Below are positions 16,439 through 24,662 of a stretch of 36,378 nt of DNA, piece after piece. Each line of letters starts with the position of its first letter. Within the stretch, counting starts at the first letter, position 1. Both the position numbers and the translations under genes were made by a program. This DNA is from CAZHFW01 sp964531675 (GTDB taxonomy: Bacteria; Planctomycetota; Phycisphaerae; Phycisphaerales; UBA1924). The stretch lies in contig CAZHFW010000036.1 of the NCBI GenBank assembly GCA_964531675.1, forward strand, positions 1 to 36,378. Reading direction: 5' to 3'. The notes under the pieces are model-generated. The model had not been told where the DNA came from and ran no database searches. It saw only the letters and a list, made by a program, of their open reading frames with translations.

Positions 16439-17497
16439 TCAGGCGGCGGCGACCTGGAGCCTCTGCATGCACTCGATCATCTCGTCGACGATGTCGGCGA
16501 GGCTGTATTCCTGCGTCCAGCCCGGGAAGTGGTTGCGGAACTTGGACATGTCGGTGTAGTAGCAGATGTGGTCGCCGATGCGGTTCTTGGGGTCGTAGGA
16601 GAGCTTGGGGCGCTTGCCGGTGCGCTCGGCGATCATCTCGACGCACTCGTTGAGGCTGGCGGCGTTCTGCTTGCCTCCACCGATGTTGTAGACCTCGCCC
16701 GGGCGGGGATTCTGGGCGAACTCCCAGAAGGCGCTGATGACGTCATGGCAGTGGATCTGATCGCGGACCTGCTTGCCCTTGTAACCGAAGACGGTGTAGG
16801 GCCCCTGCTTGAGGGCGGTCGCGACGAGGTAGTTCAGGAACCCGTGAAGCTCGACGCCGGCGTGCTGGGGACCGGTGAGGCAGCCTCCCCGGAAGACGCC
16901 GGTCTTGAGGCCGAAGTAACGCCCGTACTCCTGGGCGAGCAGATCGCCCGAGGCCTTGGAGACGCCAAAGAGCGAGTGGGTGTTCTGGTCGATCGACAGC
17001 AGCTCGTCGATGCCGTTCTCCCAGCGGGCGTCGGCGAAGTCGTAGCGGGTTTCGAGTTCCTTGAGCGGGAGGTTGTTGGGAGCGTCGCCGTAGACCTTGT
17101 TGGTGGAGACGTGAATGAAGGGCGCGTCGGGGCGATGCCGGCGGCAGGCTTCGAGCAGATTGAGCGTGCCCATCGCGTTGACTTCAAAGTCATCGAACAC
17201 GCGCTTGGCGGCAAGGTCGTGGCTCGGCTGGGCGGCCGCGTGGATCACCAGGTCGATGGGCGTCTTCTGGAACAGCGCGTCGACCATGTTGCGGTCGCGG
17301 ATGTCGAGGGTCTGGTGCGTGAAGTTCCGGCAGGCGGTCTGCAGGCGACGGCGATTGAACGTCGTATCACCCTTGGGGCCGAAGAAGTCGGCGCGCATGT
17401 TGTTGTCGACGCCGATGACCTTGAAGCCGAGGTTGTCGAAGAAGGTGACAGCTTCGGACCCGATGAGGCCTGAGGAACCGGTGACCAGAACGTTCAT
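16439..17497 (-). CDS. NAD-dependent sugar epimerase/dehydratase, CDP-paratose 2-epimerase-like
   Basis: A 352-residue extended SDR. The N-terminal VTGSSGLIGSEAV is the GxxGxxG NAD-binding motif. The signature blocks VSTNKVYGDAPNNLP, DQNTHSLFGVSKASGD, FRGGCLTGPQHAGVELHGF, YKGKQVRDQIHCHDV and NRIGDHICYYTD resemble the CDP-paratose 2-epimerase branch (RfbE-like). These enzymes epimerise or dehydrate a nucleotide-linked sugar for surface polysaccharide. The catalytic YxxxK Tyr position appears as Phe (LFGVSK). The start is the ATG at 17497, with AAGGAG about 10 nt upstream; an upstream in-frame extension to 17878 is spurious because it overlaps the next gene. It is the last gene of a minus-strand glycan cluster and ends at a terminator. 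The exact substrate is unproven. Confidence 0.88.
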   Translation of the reverse strand: MNVLVTGSSGLIGSEAVTFFDNLGFKVIGVDNNMRADFFGPKGDTTFNRRRLQTACRNFTHQTLDIRDRNMVDALFQKTPIDLVIHAAAQPSHDLAAKRVFDDFEVNAMGTLNLLEACRRHRPDAPFIHVSTNKVYGDAPNNLPLKELETRYDFADARWENGIDELLSIDQNTHSLFGVSKASGDLLAQEYGRYFGLKTGVFRGGCLTGPQHAGVELHGFLNYLVATALKQGPYTVFGYKGKQVRDQIHCHDVISAFWEFAQNPRPGEVYNIGGGKQNAASLNECVEMIAERTGKRPKLSYDPKNRIGDHICYYTDMSKFRNHFPGWTQEYSLADIVDEMIECMQRLQVAAA

Positions 17498-17547
17498 GTC
17501 TCGATGCTCCTTGCGGCCCGCGACCGGCGCGGGGATGAAAGCGTGTT

Positions 17548-19383
17548 TCAGGCGGCCGATTGAACGAGCAGCAACTCCTCGGTGAGGGCGCTGGAGACGA
17601 TGGGCGTACGCGAGGCAACGAAGATCGCACGCGTGAGGGGCGAAGGCGACGAGCCCGAGGCCCAATCGACGGGGAACTGATCGCTGGCGGGCTGGGTCCG
17701 CGGGATGTAGACGTGCTCGAAGCGCTCTCGGAGGCGACGGAGAACCCACGAACGCGTGGGGCGGCAACCGATGCCGCTGGTCGCCTGCGAGTGCACCGCA
17801 GCGTCTTCGGGAACCGGATTCATCGCCTCCTGCTCGCCGAAGGAGACGCAGGTCTCCAGGAGGAGCATGCCCTTGCACGCGTCGGCCATGAACCGGATGG
17901 CGGCTTCAGGATCGCGGAGGTGATAGAGCAGGCCATAGCAGAAGACGACGTCGTAGGGATTGCCGGTGAACGGGCCCGGCGCGTCCATGTTGAGCATGGA
18001 CGTCGTGACCAGAGGCTGGCCCGCGAAGTTCCGGCGGAGGGTTTCCAGGTTTTCGGCCCGCGCGTCGGTCGCGTGCACGTTGCACCCACGATCGACGAAG
18101 AAGGTCGTCAGATCGCCGATGCCGGCGCCGACTTCGAGCACGCGCTTGCGGGAGAGGTTGATCCCGAGCGACGCGAGGTGCTCGAGGCGACGGGCGTTGA
18201 GACGCAGGTACGTCGACGTCCGGAAGGCCTGCTCAGGAGTCGAAGACGTCTCGGTCGCGCGGGGCGCGGCGGGCTTGGGCGTGATCTGGACACTCGGGAG
18301 CGGGGTGGTCGCGGGACGCAGCGCATCCGGGAAGTCACGCTTGGGCGGCGGATAGAGCCTGAACACGGGAGTGCCCCGGACTCGGAAATCGGCGGTGCGG
18401 TCCCAGATCGCGTCCTCCTGAGAGTTGGAGGAGAGCACGATCGCGTCGATGCCGAGCGTCGCGGCGGTCGCGGATGTGACGATGGGTTGGCCCGCGAGCG
18501 TCTGGCCAGCCCGTGCGGGGTTGTCATCGATGACACAGCAGACATTCGAAGCGGAAGCGATGACCTTCTCGCACGCCTGGGAGTGCTGCCCCGCGGCGTA
18601 GATGGCGATCTTGCGAGCACCTCTCGCGGAAGCCTTCTGGATGGCCTCAGCCATACGGCGACGCCAGTCGATGCGGTAGGCGCACGCGGGCTCTTCGCGG
18701 AGCTTGGCGATCTGGTCCTTGCGGATCCACAGGGCGTCGACGCAGGAATGCTGACGCTCCGGGCCGTGCTCCCAGACGTCGTGGAACTGGTGGAGCTGGA
18801 ACCCGATGGACTCCATGAACGGCACGATGTCGAAGAGGGTGGACGCGCCCTGGTATTCGGGGAGGAGCTGGGCTTCGCACTTGACGGCGAGCACGCCGCG
18901 CTGCGTCAGCGTCTGGACCGCGCCGCGGAGCACATCCAGCTCGATGCCTTGCACGTCGATCTTGATGAAGTCGATGTGCTCGATGCCTTGCTCGGTCGCC
19001 CACTCATCGACTGACTTCATGGGAACACGGAGCGTGCGGCGGGGCACGATGTCCCCCGGGAAATAGTCCTCACCCAGCGCCGATGGGGCGAGCACGCTGT
19101 TCATCTGCGAGTCGCCCATGATGTTCAGGTCAACGTGTCCGTTGCGGGCGCCGACCGCGACAGGCCACACGAACGCGTGGGGCGAAGCTCCCGCGACAGC
19201 CCGGAGCTGCTCGCACGCAGCAGGATCCGGCTCAAAGGCGTGAATCACCGACTTGGTGAACGTCTGCGTGATGCGTCGGAGCGACTGACCGACGTTGGCG
19301 CCGATATCGAGGATCGTGGTCCAGCCCGCGGGGTCCACCACTCGGGCGATCATGTCGTATGCGTCGCGATCGAAGATGTGCAT
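17548..19383 (-). CDS. three-domain protein: FkbM methyltransferase, Rossmann-like module, second methyltransferase
   Basis: 611 residues. Residues 1-235 form an FkbM-family SAM methyltransferase (LDIGANVGQS at 25-34, FIKIDVQGIELDVLRGA at 139-155), usually an O-methyltransferase acting on sugars or polyketides. Residues 257-345 form a Rossmann-like module (IYAAGQHSQ, CVIDDNPARAG, IVTSATAATLGIDAIVLSSN, VFRLYPPP) that recurs in the next two genes. It resembles the C-terminal domain of sugar C-methyltransferases (Methyltransf_14) or PglD-N. After a Pro-rich linker (350-385) comes a second class I methyltransferase (VLEVGAGIGDLT at 415-426, FCYGLLYHL). The start is the ATG at 19383 with GGAG 7 nt upstream. 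It is 15 nt from the glycosyltransferase-like gene upstream, so co-transcribed. A role in methylating glycans is inferred. Confidence 0.85.
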   Translation of the reverse strand: MHIFDRDAYDMIARVVDPAGWTTILDIGANVGQSLRRITQTFTKSVIHAFEPDPAACEQLRAVAGASPHAFVWPVAVGARNGHVDLNIMGDSQMNSVLAPSALGEDYFPGDIVPRRTLRVPMKSVDEWATEQGIEHIDFIKIDVQGIELDVLRGAVQTLTQRGVLAVKCEAQLLPEYQGASTLFDIVPFMESIGFQLHQFHDVWEHGPERQHSCVDALWIRKDQIAKLREEPACAYRIDWRRRMAEAIQKASARGARKIAIYAAGQHSQACEKVIASASNVCCVIDDNPARAGQTLAGQPIVTSATAATLGIDAIVLSSNSQEDAIWDRTADFRVRGTPVFRLYPPPKRDFPDALRPATTPLPSVQITPKPAAPRATETSSTPEQAFRTSTYLRLNARRLEHLASLGINLSRKRVLEVGAGIGDLTTFFVDRGCNVHATDARAENLETLRRNFAGQPLVTTSMLNMDAPGPFTGNPYDVVFCYGLLYHLRDPEAAIRFMADACKGMLLLETCVSFGEQEAMNPVPEDAAVHSQATSGIGCRPTRSWVLRRLRERFEHVYIPRTQPASDQFPVDWASGSSPSPLTRAIFVASRTPIVSSALTEELLLVQSAA

Positions 19384-19398
19384 GCCTGCTCCGAGGGT

Positions 19399-20850
19399 TC
19401 AGATGGCGGCGGCGAACTGCGGCAACACGCCCGGCGCTCCCGGGCGGTCGTAAAGCCTGATGACCTCGACTCCCGAGTCACGGAACCGGGCGGTCTTCTC
19501 CCAGAGCTGGGGCTCGCTGCGATTGGAGGAGAGCACGATGGCGTCCAGTCGCATGCGGGCGGCGGAGTCGGGCGTGACCACCGGGACGCCGTGCATGATC
19601 GCTCCCGGGCCGGCGGCATCGTCGATGATGCAGACCAGTTCAACCGGGGGATTCTGGAGGCAGGTGGTCAACTCGCGTGTGTGAGCGCCGCTGCCGTAGA
19701 GCGCGACACGGCGACGCCCCGCGATTTCGCAGAGCTCGAAGGCCTTGCGAACGCGGCGGTTCTTCTCGTCGCTCGCGGGATCGTAAAAGCGGAAGACGGG
19801 AATATTGCGGGCTGCGAACTCGGCGCAGTTGTCCCAGAGCGAGCCCTCGGCGCTGTCTGAGGAAAGCAGAACCGCGCGCACGCCTCGACGGATCGCTTCC
19901 TCGCGAGAGACGACGTCGTAGCCCCAGAGCTTGCGGCCCTGCCTGGCGGGGTTGTCGTCGATCACGCAGGCGACGGGGACCTGAGGCTGCGCAAGCGACT
20001 CGGCGGCGTTGAGCGTGTGACGCCCGGCGCCATAGATCGCCACGGGCTTGAGCCCGCGGGACGCGCAAGTCCGAAGCGCCGTTTCGATGTTGCGGTTGGC
20101 GTTCCCGCCATAGCGTGCCTGATAGCACCGCTCGGCGAGACCCATCGGATTCTCGAAGAGCACGCGGGTGTCGAGCTTGCGGTCCATGCCGACCGGCTCG
20201 TGGCCGGGGAAGCAGGTGTACTTGCGGCTCAGGAAGAGCTCGATGTCAGAGCGATCGTTGCGCTCGACGTTCTGGATCCACCAGGAAGGCTTCTCGCTCT
20301 GATCGCGCGTGAAGTGCTCGTGGAAGTGGACCAGATCCGTGCGGCACCAGAGGGCGTTGAGACAGCGGGCGACCCAGTAAAGCTCGTTGTCCGCCCAGTT
20401 GTGCCGGTACATCCCGGGCATCGGGCCCTTGCCCTGGTACATCGTGTCGATCCACTTGCGGCCCAGGAACGGGCTTCCGCAATAGTGCTGGACTTCCATG
20501 AAGGCGTCGCCGTGCGGCTGCATGACGCCGAAGCCATCGGGGAACTTCTGGAAGAACTGCTCGGCGAGCTGTTGGGCGGTGTGGTTCGGATCGGGGAGCA
20601 TGTCGCAGCCGCCGGACACGACGATGTCCGCGGTCTTGGGAACGATGCTCCGGCAGAGGATGTTGATGGACTCGGGCCAACCCGGATAGGTGTCCGACCA
20701 CTGCACGATGTCCGCGGGAACCTCGCCTCGCTCGACGTTCTGCAGGATCGCGATCTTGTAACCCTGCTCACGCCATTTCGGGAGCACCTTTCGGCAGCGC
20801 TCCACGCTGGCGGAGGGGATGGCGAACCAGACTTCGTACCGGCGGGTCAT
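19399..20850 (-). CDS. glycosyltransferase-like protein with two Rossmann-like modules
   Basis: 483 residues. Residues 1-265 are a GT-A-looking domain: EVWFAIPSAS, SDTYPGWPESINIL, a possible metal/nucleotide site VVSGGCDMLPDPNHT at 77-91, GVMQPHGD and NWADNELYWVARCLNALW. I cannot place it in a named GT family. Two copies of the module shared with the neighbouring genes follow, at 268-356 (AIYGAGRHT, CVIDDNPARQGRKLWG, VLLSSDSAEGSLWD) and 380-470 (ALYGSGAHT, CIIDDAAGPG, VVTPDSAARMRLDAIVLSSN). The N-terminal domain is a clear paralogue of the next gene upstream (20996-22099). The start is the ATG at 20850. Its GGGAG ribosome-binding site lies inside a 9-bp hairpin. Glycosyl transfer is inferred from fold-like features and context. 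Confidence 0.78.
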   Translation of the reverse strand: MTRRYEVWFAIPSASVERCRKVLPKWREQGYKIAILQNVERGEVPADIVQWSDTYPGWPESINILCRSIVPKTADIVVSGGCDMLPDPNHTAQQLAEQFFQKFPDGFGVMQPHGDAFMEVQHYCGSPFLGRKWIDTMYQGKGPMPGMYRHNWADNELYWVARCLNALWCRTDLVHFHEHFTRDQSEKPSWWIQNVERNDRSDIELFLSRKYTCFPGHEPVGMDRKLDTRVLFENPMGLAERCYQARYGGNANRNIETALRTCASRGLKPVAIYGAGRHTLNAAESLAQPQVPVACVIDDNPARQGRKLWGYDVVSREEAIRRGVRAVLLSSDSAEGSLWDNCAEFAARNIPVFRFYDPASDEKNRRVRKAFELCEIAGRRRVALYGSGAHTRELTTCLQNPPVELVCIIDDAAGPGAIMHGVPVVTPDSAARMRLDAIVLSSNRSEPQLWEKTARFRDSGVEVIRLYDRPGAPGVLPQFAAAI

Positions 20851-20858
20851 TCAGGCTT

Positions 20859-20882
20859 CTCCCGGGCTCATCCGCCCGGGAG
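20859..20882 (-). promoter_or_regulatory. 5'-leader hairpin that sequesters the ribosome-binding site of the 20850 gene
   Basis: Minus strand: a perfect 9-bp stem CTCCCGGGC/GCCCGGGAG with a 6-nt loop ends 8 nt before the ATG at 20850. The 3' arm carries the only good Shine-Dalgarno box (GGGAG), so the box would be paired in the folded leader. No T-run follows, so it is not a classic terminator. Confidence 0.5.
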
Positions 20883-20995
20883 CCCAGACGACGCGCGTCC
20901 AGGCAGCACCGAGCCCCAGGTTTATCGGCCGTTGGGGGCGTCGGAATTCACGTTCTGGGCCTCGGGAGGGCGAGTTTTCCGGACGCAGGCCGAGC

Positions 20996-22099
20996 TCAGG
21001 AGGCAACGGCAGGCCGGCCGTAGAGCCGGATGACCGGAACGCCTTGCGCCAGAATGGGTTGCGACGCCCTTTCCAGAGCGTCCTCCATGGTCTGGCTGCT
21101 CAGAATCACTGCGTCGAGCCCGAGGGTGGCGGCCTGGGCGGGCGTCACGATCGGGTAGTTCCAAAGCGACCGGCCCGCCAGCGCGGGGTTCTCGTCGATG
21201 ATGCAGCTCACGCACACCGGCGGATCCATGAGCAGCGGACCGAGCGCTCGGGTGTGGGTGCCAGCGCCGAAAATCCCGATCACGGTTCGGCCTTGGGCCC
21301 GGCATTCAAGCATCGCGGCGCGAACGCGGGCTTCGGCATCCGACGTCACAAGCTGCTGGCCGTAGCGCGAGATCCAGTAGGCCTCGGCGGTGTTGCGGTA
21401 CTCGGAACGGAAGAGCTCTCGGTTGAATCGGCGTGAGCCGTCGGCTGGAGCACAGGAGGGGAAGTCCTGCCAGGCCCGCGCAATGAAGGTTTGCACGTCA
21501 TCGCGGTCGTTTCGGGCGACGTTGCGCGTCCAGTACTCCGGCGCGGCATCACCTGTGCGGGAAAAGTGCTCGTGCCTCTGGGAGAGATCAGGCCTCTCCC
21601 ACAGGGCGTCCAGACACTTGGCGACCCAGTACAGCTCGTTGTCGGCCCAGTTGTGGCGGTACATGGCGGGCATCGGACCTGCGCCGTTGTACGCTCGATC
21701 GATCCAGCCTCTTCCGAGCCAGGGGGAGCCGCAGAATGTACGTGCGCCGAGGAAGTCATCGCCGTGCGGCTGCATCACGCCGAAGGCGTCGGGGAAGCGG
21801 CGCATGAACTGGGAGGCGAGCTCTTGGGCGGTGTGATTCGGATCCGGAAGCATGTCATCGCCGCCGGAGACGACAATCGGGGCGTTGCGCGGGACAAGCT
21901 TCTCGCAGAGGATGTTGATCGATGCGGGCCAGCCCGGATAGGTGTCCGACCAGACGGTCAGATCCGCGGGGATCTCGCCGCGCTCGAAGTTCTGCAGAAC
22001 GGCGGTCTTGTAGCCCATGCGATGCCATTCGGGCAGGACGCGCCGGCATCGTTCTGGGCTTGCGGACGGAATCGCGAACCAGACTTCGGGAACGCTCAT
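20996..22099 (-). CDS. glycosyltransferase-like protein with one Rossmann-like module (paralogue of 19399-20850)
   Basis: 367 residues. The N-terminal domain (1-260) repeats the landmarks of the downstream paralogue in the same order: EVWFAIPSAS, SDTYPGWPASINIL, VVSGGDDMLPDPNHT, GVMQPHGDDF and NWADNELYWVAKCLDALW. Here the putative metal site reads GGDD instead of GGCD. One C-terminal module (271-362) follows: IFGAGTHTRALG, CIIDENPALAGRSLWNYPIVTP, AAtLGLDAVILSS, VIRLYGRP. The start is the ATG at 22099, overlapping the stop of the CgeB-like gene (ATGA); longer in-frame extensions run into that gene. The 145 nt to the next gene downstream hold the ribosome-site hairpin and no other gene. Likely a tandem duplicate with an unknown sugar substrate. 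Confidence 0.78.
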   Translation of the reverse strand: MSVPEVWFAIPSASPERCRRVLPEWHRMGYKTAVLQNFERGEIPADLTVWSDTYPGWPASINILCEKLVPRNAPIVVSGGDDMLPDPNHTAQELASQFMRRFPDAFGVMQPHGDDFLGARTFCGSPWLGRGWIDRAYNGAGPMPAMYRHNWADNELYWVAKCLDALWERPDLSQRHEHFSRTGDAAPEYWTRNVARNDRDDVQTFIARAWQDFPSCAPADGSRRFNRELFRSEYRNTAEAYWISRYGQQLVTSDAEARVRAAMLECRAQGRTVIGIFGAGTHTRALGPLLMDPPVCVSCIIDENPALAGRSLWNYPIVTPAQAATLGLDAVILSSQTMEDALERASQPILAQGVPVIRLYGRPAVAS

Positions 22100-24558
22100 G
22101 CCGCCTCCCTGGTCGCCGGCGCCTGAGCACACGAGCTGGCCAGCTCCGTGGAAATCTGCTCGGCGAGCCTGCGCAGCACGGCTCGGTACGTCAACGCTTC
22201 CGAGGCGCGGGCGCGAATGCCCGCGGCGAGCTCTCGCTTCCACGCTGGGGAGGTCAGCGCACGCTCGACCGCAGCCTCCAGGCTGGCTTCCGAATCAAAG
22301 GTTGACTCTGCGGCATCACCCAACAGCCAGATGGCACCCCTCGGCAGAACCATCGCTCGATCAGCGGTGGCTTCGGGACTGAGCAGCTCGGGATAGAACC
22401 GAACGCCGGGCACCACGGCAACGCCGAGCCTCTGCTGCATGGACACGTATCGGGCGCAGTCGGGATGATCCGTTCCGTTGATCCAGGCGCTGCGGTCGGG
22501 GATCCAGGAGATCCAAGGCTGAACGCGCTCCAGGGTGAGGCGTCGACCGACCTGGTCGCCGATGATCCCGATGGAGTCCGCGTTGAATCGGACCAGCGGC
22601 AGACCTCCCGCCAGGGCGCACTCGATGACCCGCTGGTGAAGGAAGCCCGTGATGCTGCCGTGCAGGTGCACCGTGGCGGCCTGATAGGAAGCCTTGAGCT
22701 CGTCATCGTGCGGGATTTCTCCCTTCGCGAAGCACGCAAGCTCGGGGCGTGCTTCCCAGCCCCGACCGAAGAGGTTGAACCTCCAGCCTCGGCGCTTGGC
22801 GATGCGGGCAGCCCACTCCACCATCTGGTGGCGGCAGGCCCGTTCGGCGAGCGGGATCGCAGCGGAGAAGTACGCGAGACTGAACTCCTTGCTGTCGGGC
22901 TCGCGTCCGAAGATCTTTTCAAGACTGCCCTGCACGAGGAGGCGAAGCTCCGAGTCGATGTACCCGTCGGCGTTGCCGCGACGGCCCAGTTCACAGATGC
23001 GATCGAACTCGGCCGCGACGAACTTGGCGATCCAGGCGTTGCTTCCAGCGGACGCCTCGCGGATGAACCGATCGGCGAGCTCGCGAGGAGTCTGGCTGTG
23101 GTGACTGACGTACGCGATCTCGCACTCGTGTTTGCGGAGCAGTTCAGCGGCGACAGGCTCGGTGTTGAACTTGGACTCACCCGCGACGACCGGCGTGTGG
23201 AGCAATCGCTGGCTCGGATAACCAAAGTCGCGAAACAGCTCGAAGTAGGTGTGGCCCACCACAAAATCCCGCTCGCCCATCGCGGCGCCGACCTTTTTGT
23301 CGAACAGATGGGGCATCGCGTCCTGGATCCAGGTCGCGACGGGGATGCCCGGGGGGAGGATGCCGTAGAAGAGCGAGCGGGTCGCGTTGAGGAGGATGAT
23401 CAGGTCGGGATCGAAGGCCTCGATCTGGCGGGCGTAGCCCAGCGCGGAGAGATTGCCCCGCTCGTCGGGCTCGACGAGCACTTTCGCGTCCCAGCCCAGG
23501 GCCCGCATCGCGTCGGCCATGTCCGCGGCGGAGTGTTTCAGGAACGAACTGAATCTGGTCGTGGGGATGATCACGCGCAGCGGGCGATCCCCGGGATTCG
23601 CGTAGCGATCGGCCCACCACTGCTTGCTTCTGGTCGCATCGCGAACCGCAAGCCTGGACGCGACGAGATCCTGTTCCTGCAGCTGGCGAGCGCCGACTTC
23701 CTTCAGGATGGACGTGACGCTCTCCTGCGTGAAACGCTCCGGAGTCGGCGGTGGGCAAGGCAGAGACACCATGACCCCAAGGTTGCGATCCAGATCGGCG
23801 TGCAGGTCTCTGCTGAGCTGGTTCGGGGCATCCGGGCCGACATAGAGCCTGACACGCTCCTGAGAAAGCACGGGACGGAGATCGGCGAGGGAGAGCGCGT
23901 CGAGGAGCTCCGTCTCGCTTGCGACCAGCAGCGTGATTGAGGGCTCAAGCCCCAAGGGCGTGCGGGCGGCCATCTCGACCAGCTTGTTCAACGCCAGCGG
24001 CGCGTGCAGCCCGTCGACGTACAACGGGCCCGGCGCGATCTGGAAGGACTTGAAGCTGGCGACGATCGCGTTCTGGTCGGCGAAGTGCGTCCACACCCAG
24101 GTCTCGCCGATCAGCCTTCGAAGAACGGGGACGCCGGTGTTGGTTCGGAAAGCCTGGATCTGATCGGCTGCGCGTTCCCAGTCCCGGAAGCGGGCGTCCA
24201 GATCGGCGGGCTGCCTGGAGCGATCCGCGATCGCGGCCAGGTTCGACCGGCAGAATTCCACCCGCAAGGGAGCATCGATCATGTCGGCGGGCATCCGCTG
24301 GGCGTTGCGGACCGCGTCCATGACGCCGGGCTGACGCTTGGCGGGAGCCGAAAGCTGGTCGAGGAGCTGGGTCGCGGGCGTCCGCAGGCCAAGTCTGAGC
24401 AGGTTGTGGGCCAGGAAGACGCGAAGTTCGTCGGCGATTTCCGGCGAACTGCCACGGGCGAGGATCGGCGTGTAGGTCTGGACGAAAGTCCAGGGATTGC
24501 CCTGCACCGCCTGGCGGGCGATCTCGGCGCGTGGGACAACCTGCTGGGCGGTCAACAT
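22096..24558 (-). CDS. large glycosyltransferase, CgeB-like
   Basis: 820 residues. The first ~330 residues are helical with no recognised motif (LRVFLAHNLLRLGLRTPATQLL suggests a repeat-like solenoid). From about 335 (PLRVIIPTTRFSSF) the protein resembles CgeB/DUF3880-type GT-B glycosyltransferases: DPDLIILLNATRS, PVATWIQDAMPHLFD, and in the last third YQAATVHLHGSITGFLHQRV followed by ECALAGGLPLVRFN, which corresponds to the nucleotide-sugar-binding helix of glycos_transf_1_2 domains. Such proteins glycosylate spore, surface or flagellar targets. The start is the ATG at 24558. It is the first gene of the minus-strand cluster and its stop overlaps the next start. The 104 nt to the divergent gene at 24663 must hold the promoters for both directions, but I cannot point to clear boxes. 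Confidence 0.82.
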   Translation of the reverse strand: MLTAQQVVPRAEIARQAVQGNPWTFVQTYTPILARGSSPEIADELRVFLAHNLLRLGLRTPATQLLDQLSAPAKRQPGVMDAVRNAQRMPADMIDAPLRVEFCRSNLAAIADRSRQPADLDARFRDWERAADQIQAFRTNTGVPVLRRLIGETWVWTHFADQNAIVASFKSFQIAPGPLYVDGLHAPLALNKLVEMAARTPLGLEPSITLLVASETELLDALSLADLRPVLSQERVRLYVGPDAPNQLSRDLHADLDRNLGVMVSLPCPPPTPERFTQESVTSILKEVGARQLQEQDLVASRLAVRDATRSKQWWADRYANPGDRPLRVIIPTTRFSSFLKHSAADMADAMRALGWDAKVLVEPDERGNLSALGYARQIEAFDPDLIILLNATRSLFYGILPPGIPVATWIQDAMPHLFDKKVGAAMGERDFVVGHTYFELFRDFGYPSQRLLHTPVVAGESKFNTEPVAAELLRKHECEIAYVSHHSQTPRELADRFIREASAGSNAWIAKFVAAEFDRICELGRRGNADGYIDSELRLLVQGSLEKIFGREPDSKEFSLAYFSAAIPLAERACRHQMVEWAARIAKRRGWRFNLFGRGWEARPELACFAKGEIPHDDELKASYQAATVHLHGSITGFLHQRVIECALAGGLPLVRFNADSIGIIGDQVGRRLTLERVQPWISWIPDRSAWINGTDHPDCARYVSMQQRLGVAVVPGVRFYPELLSPEATADRAMVLPRGAIWLLGDAAESTFDSEASLEAAVERALTSPAWKRELAAGIRARASEALTYRAVLRRLAEQISTELASSCAQAPATREAA

Positions 24559-24662
24559 CGGTGGTTGTCATCGACTCCGAACCCACCTTGGCTGGCGTTT
24601 TTCAGGGGGAGGCCGGGGCCTGAATTCCACTCCCGACCGGGATCCGACCGATCTCCTTGGCG

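Noticed and set aside
17498..17878. Upstream extension of the epimerase to 17878
   Set aside because: It overlaps the C-terminal methyltransferase domain of the upstream gene, and the SDR nucleotide-binding motif starts immediately after the ATG at 17497.
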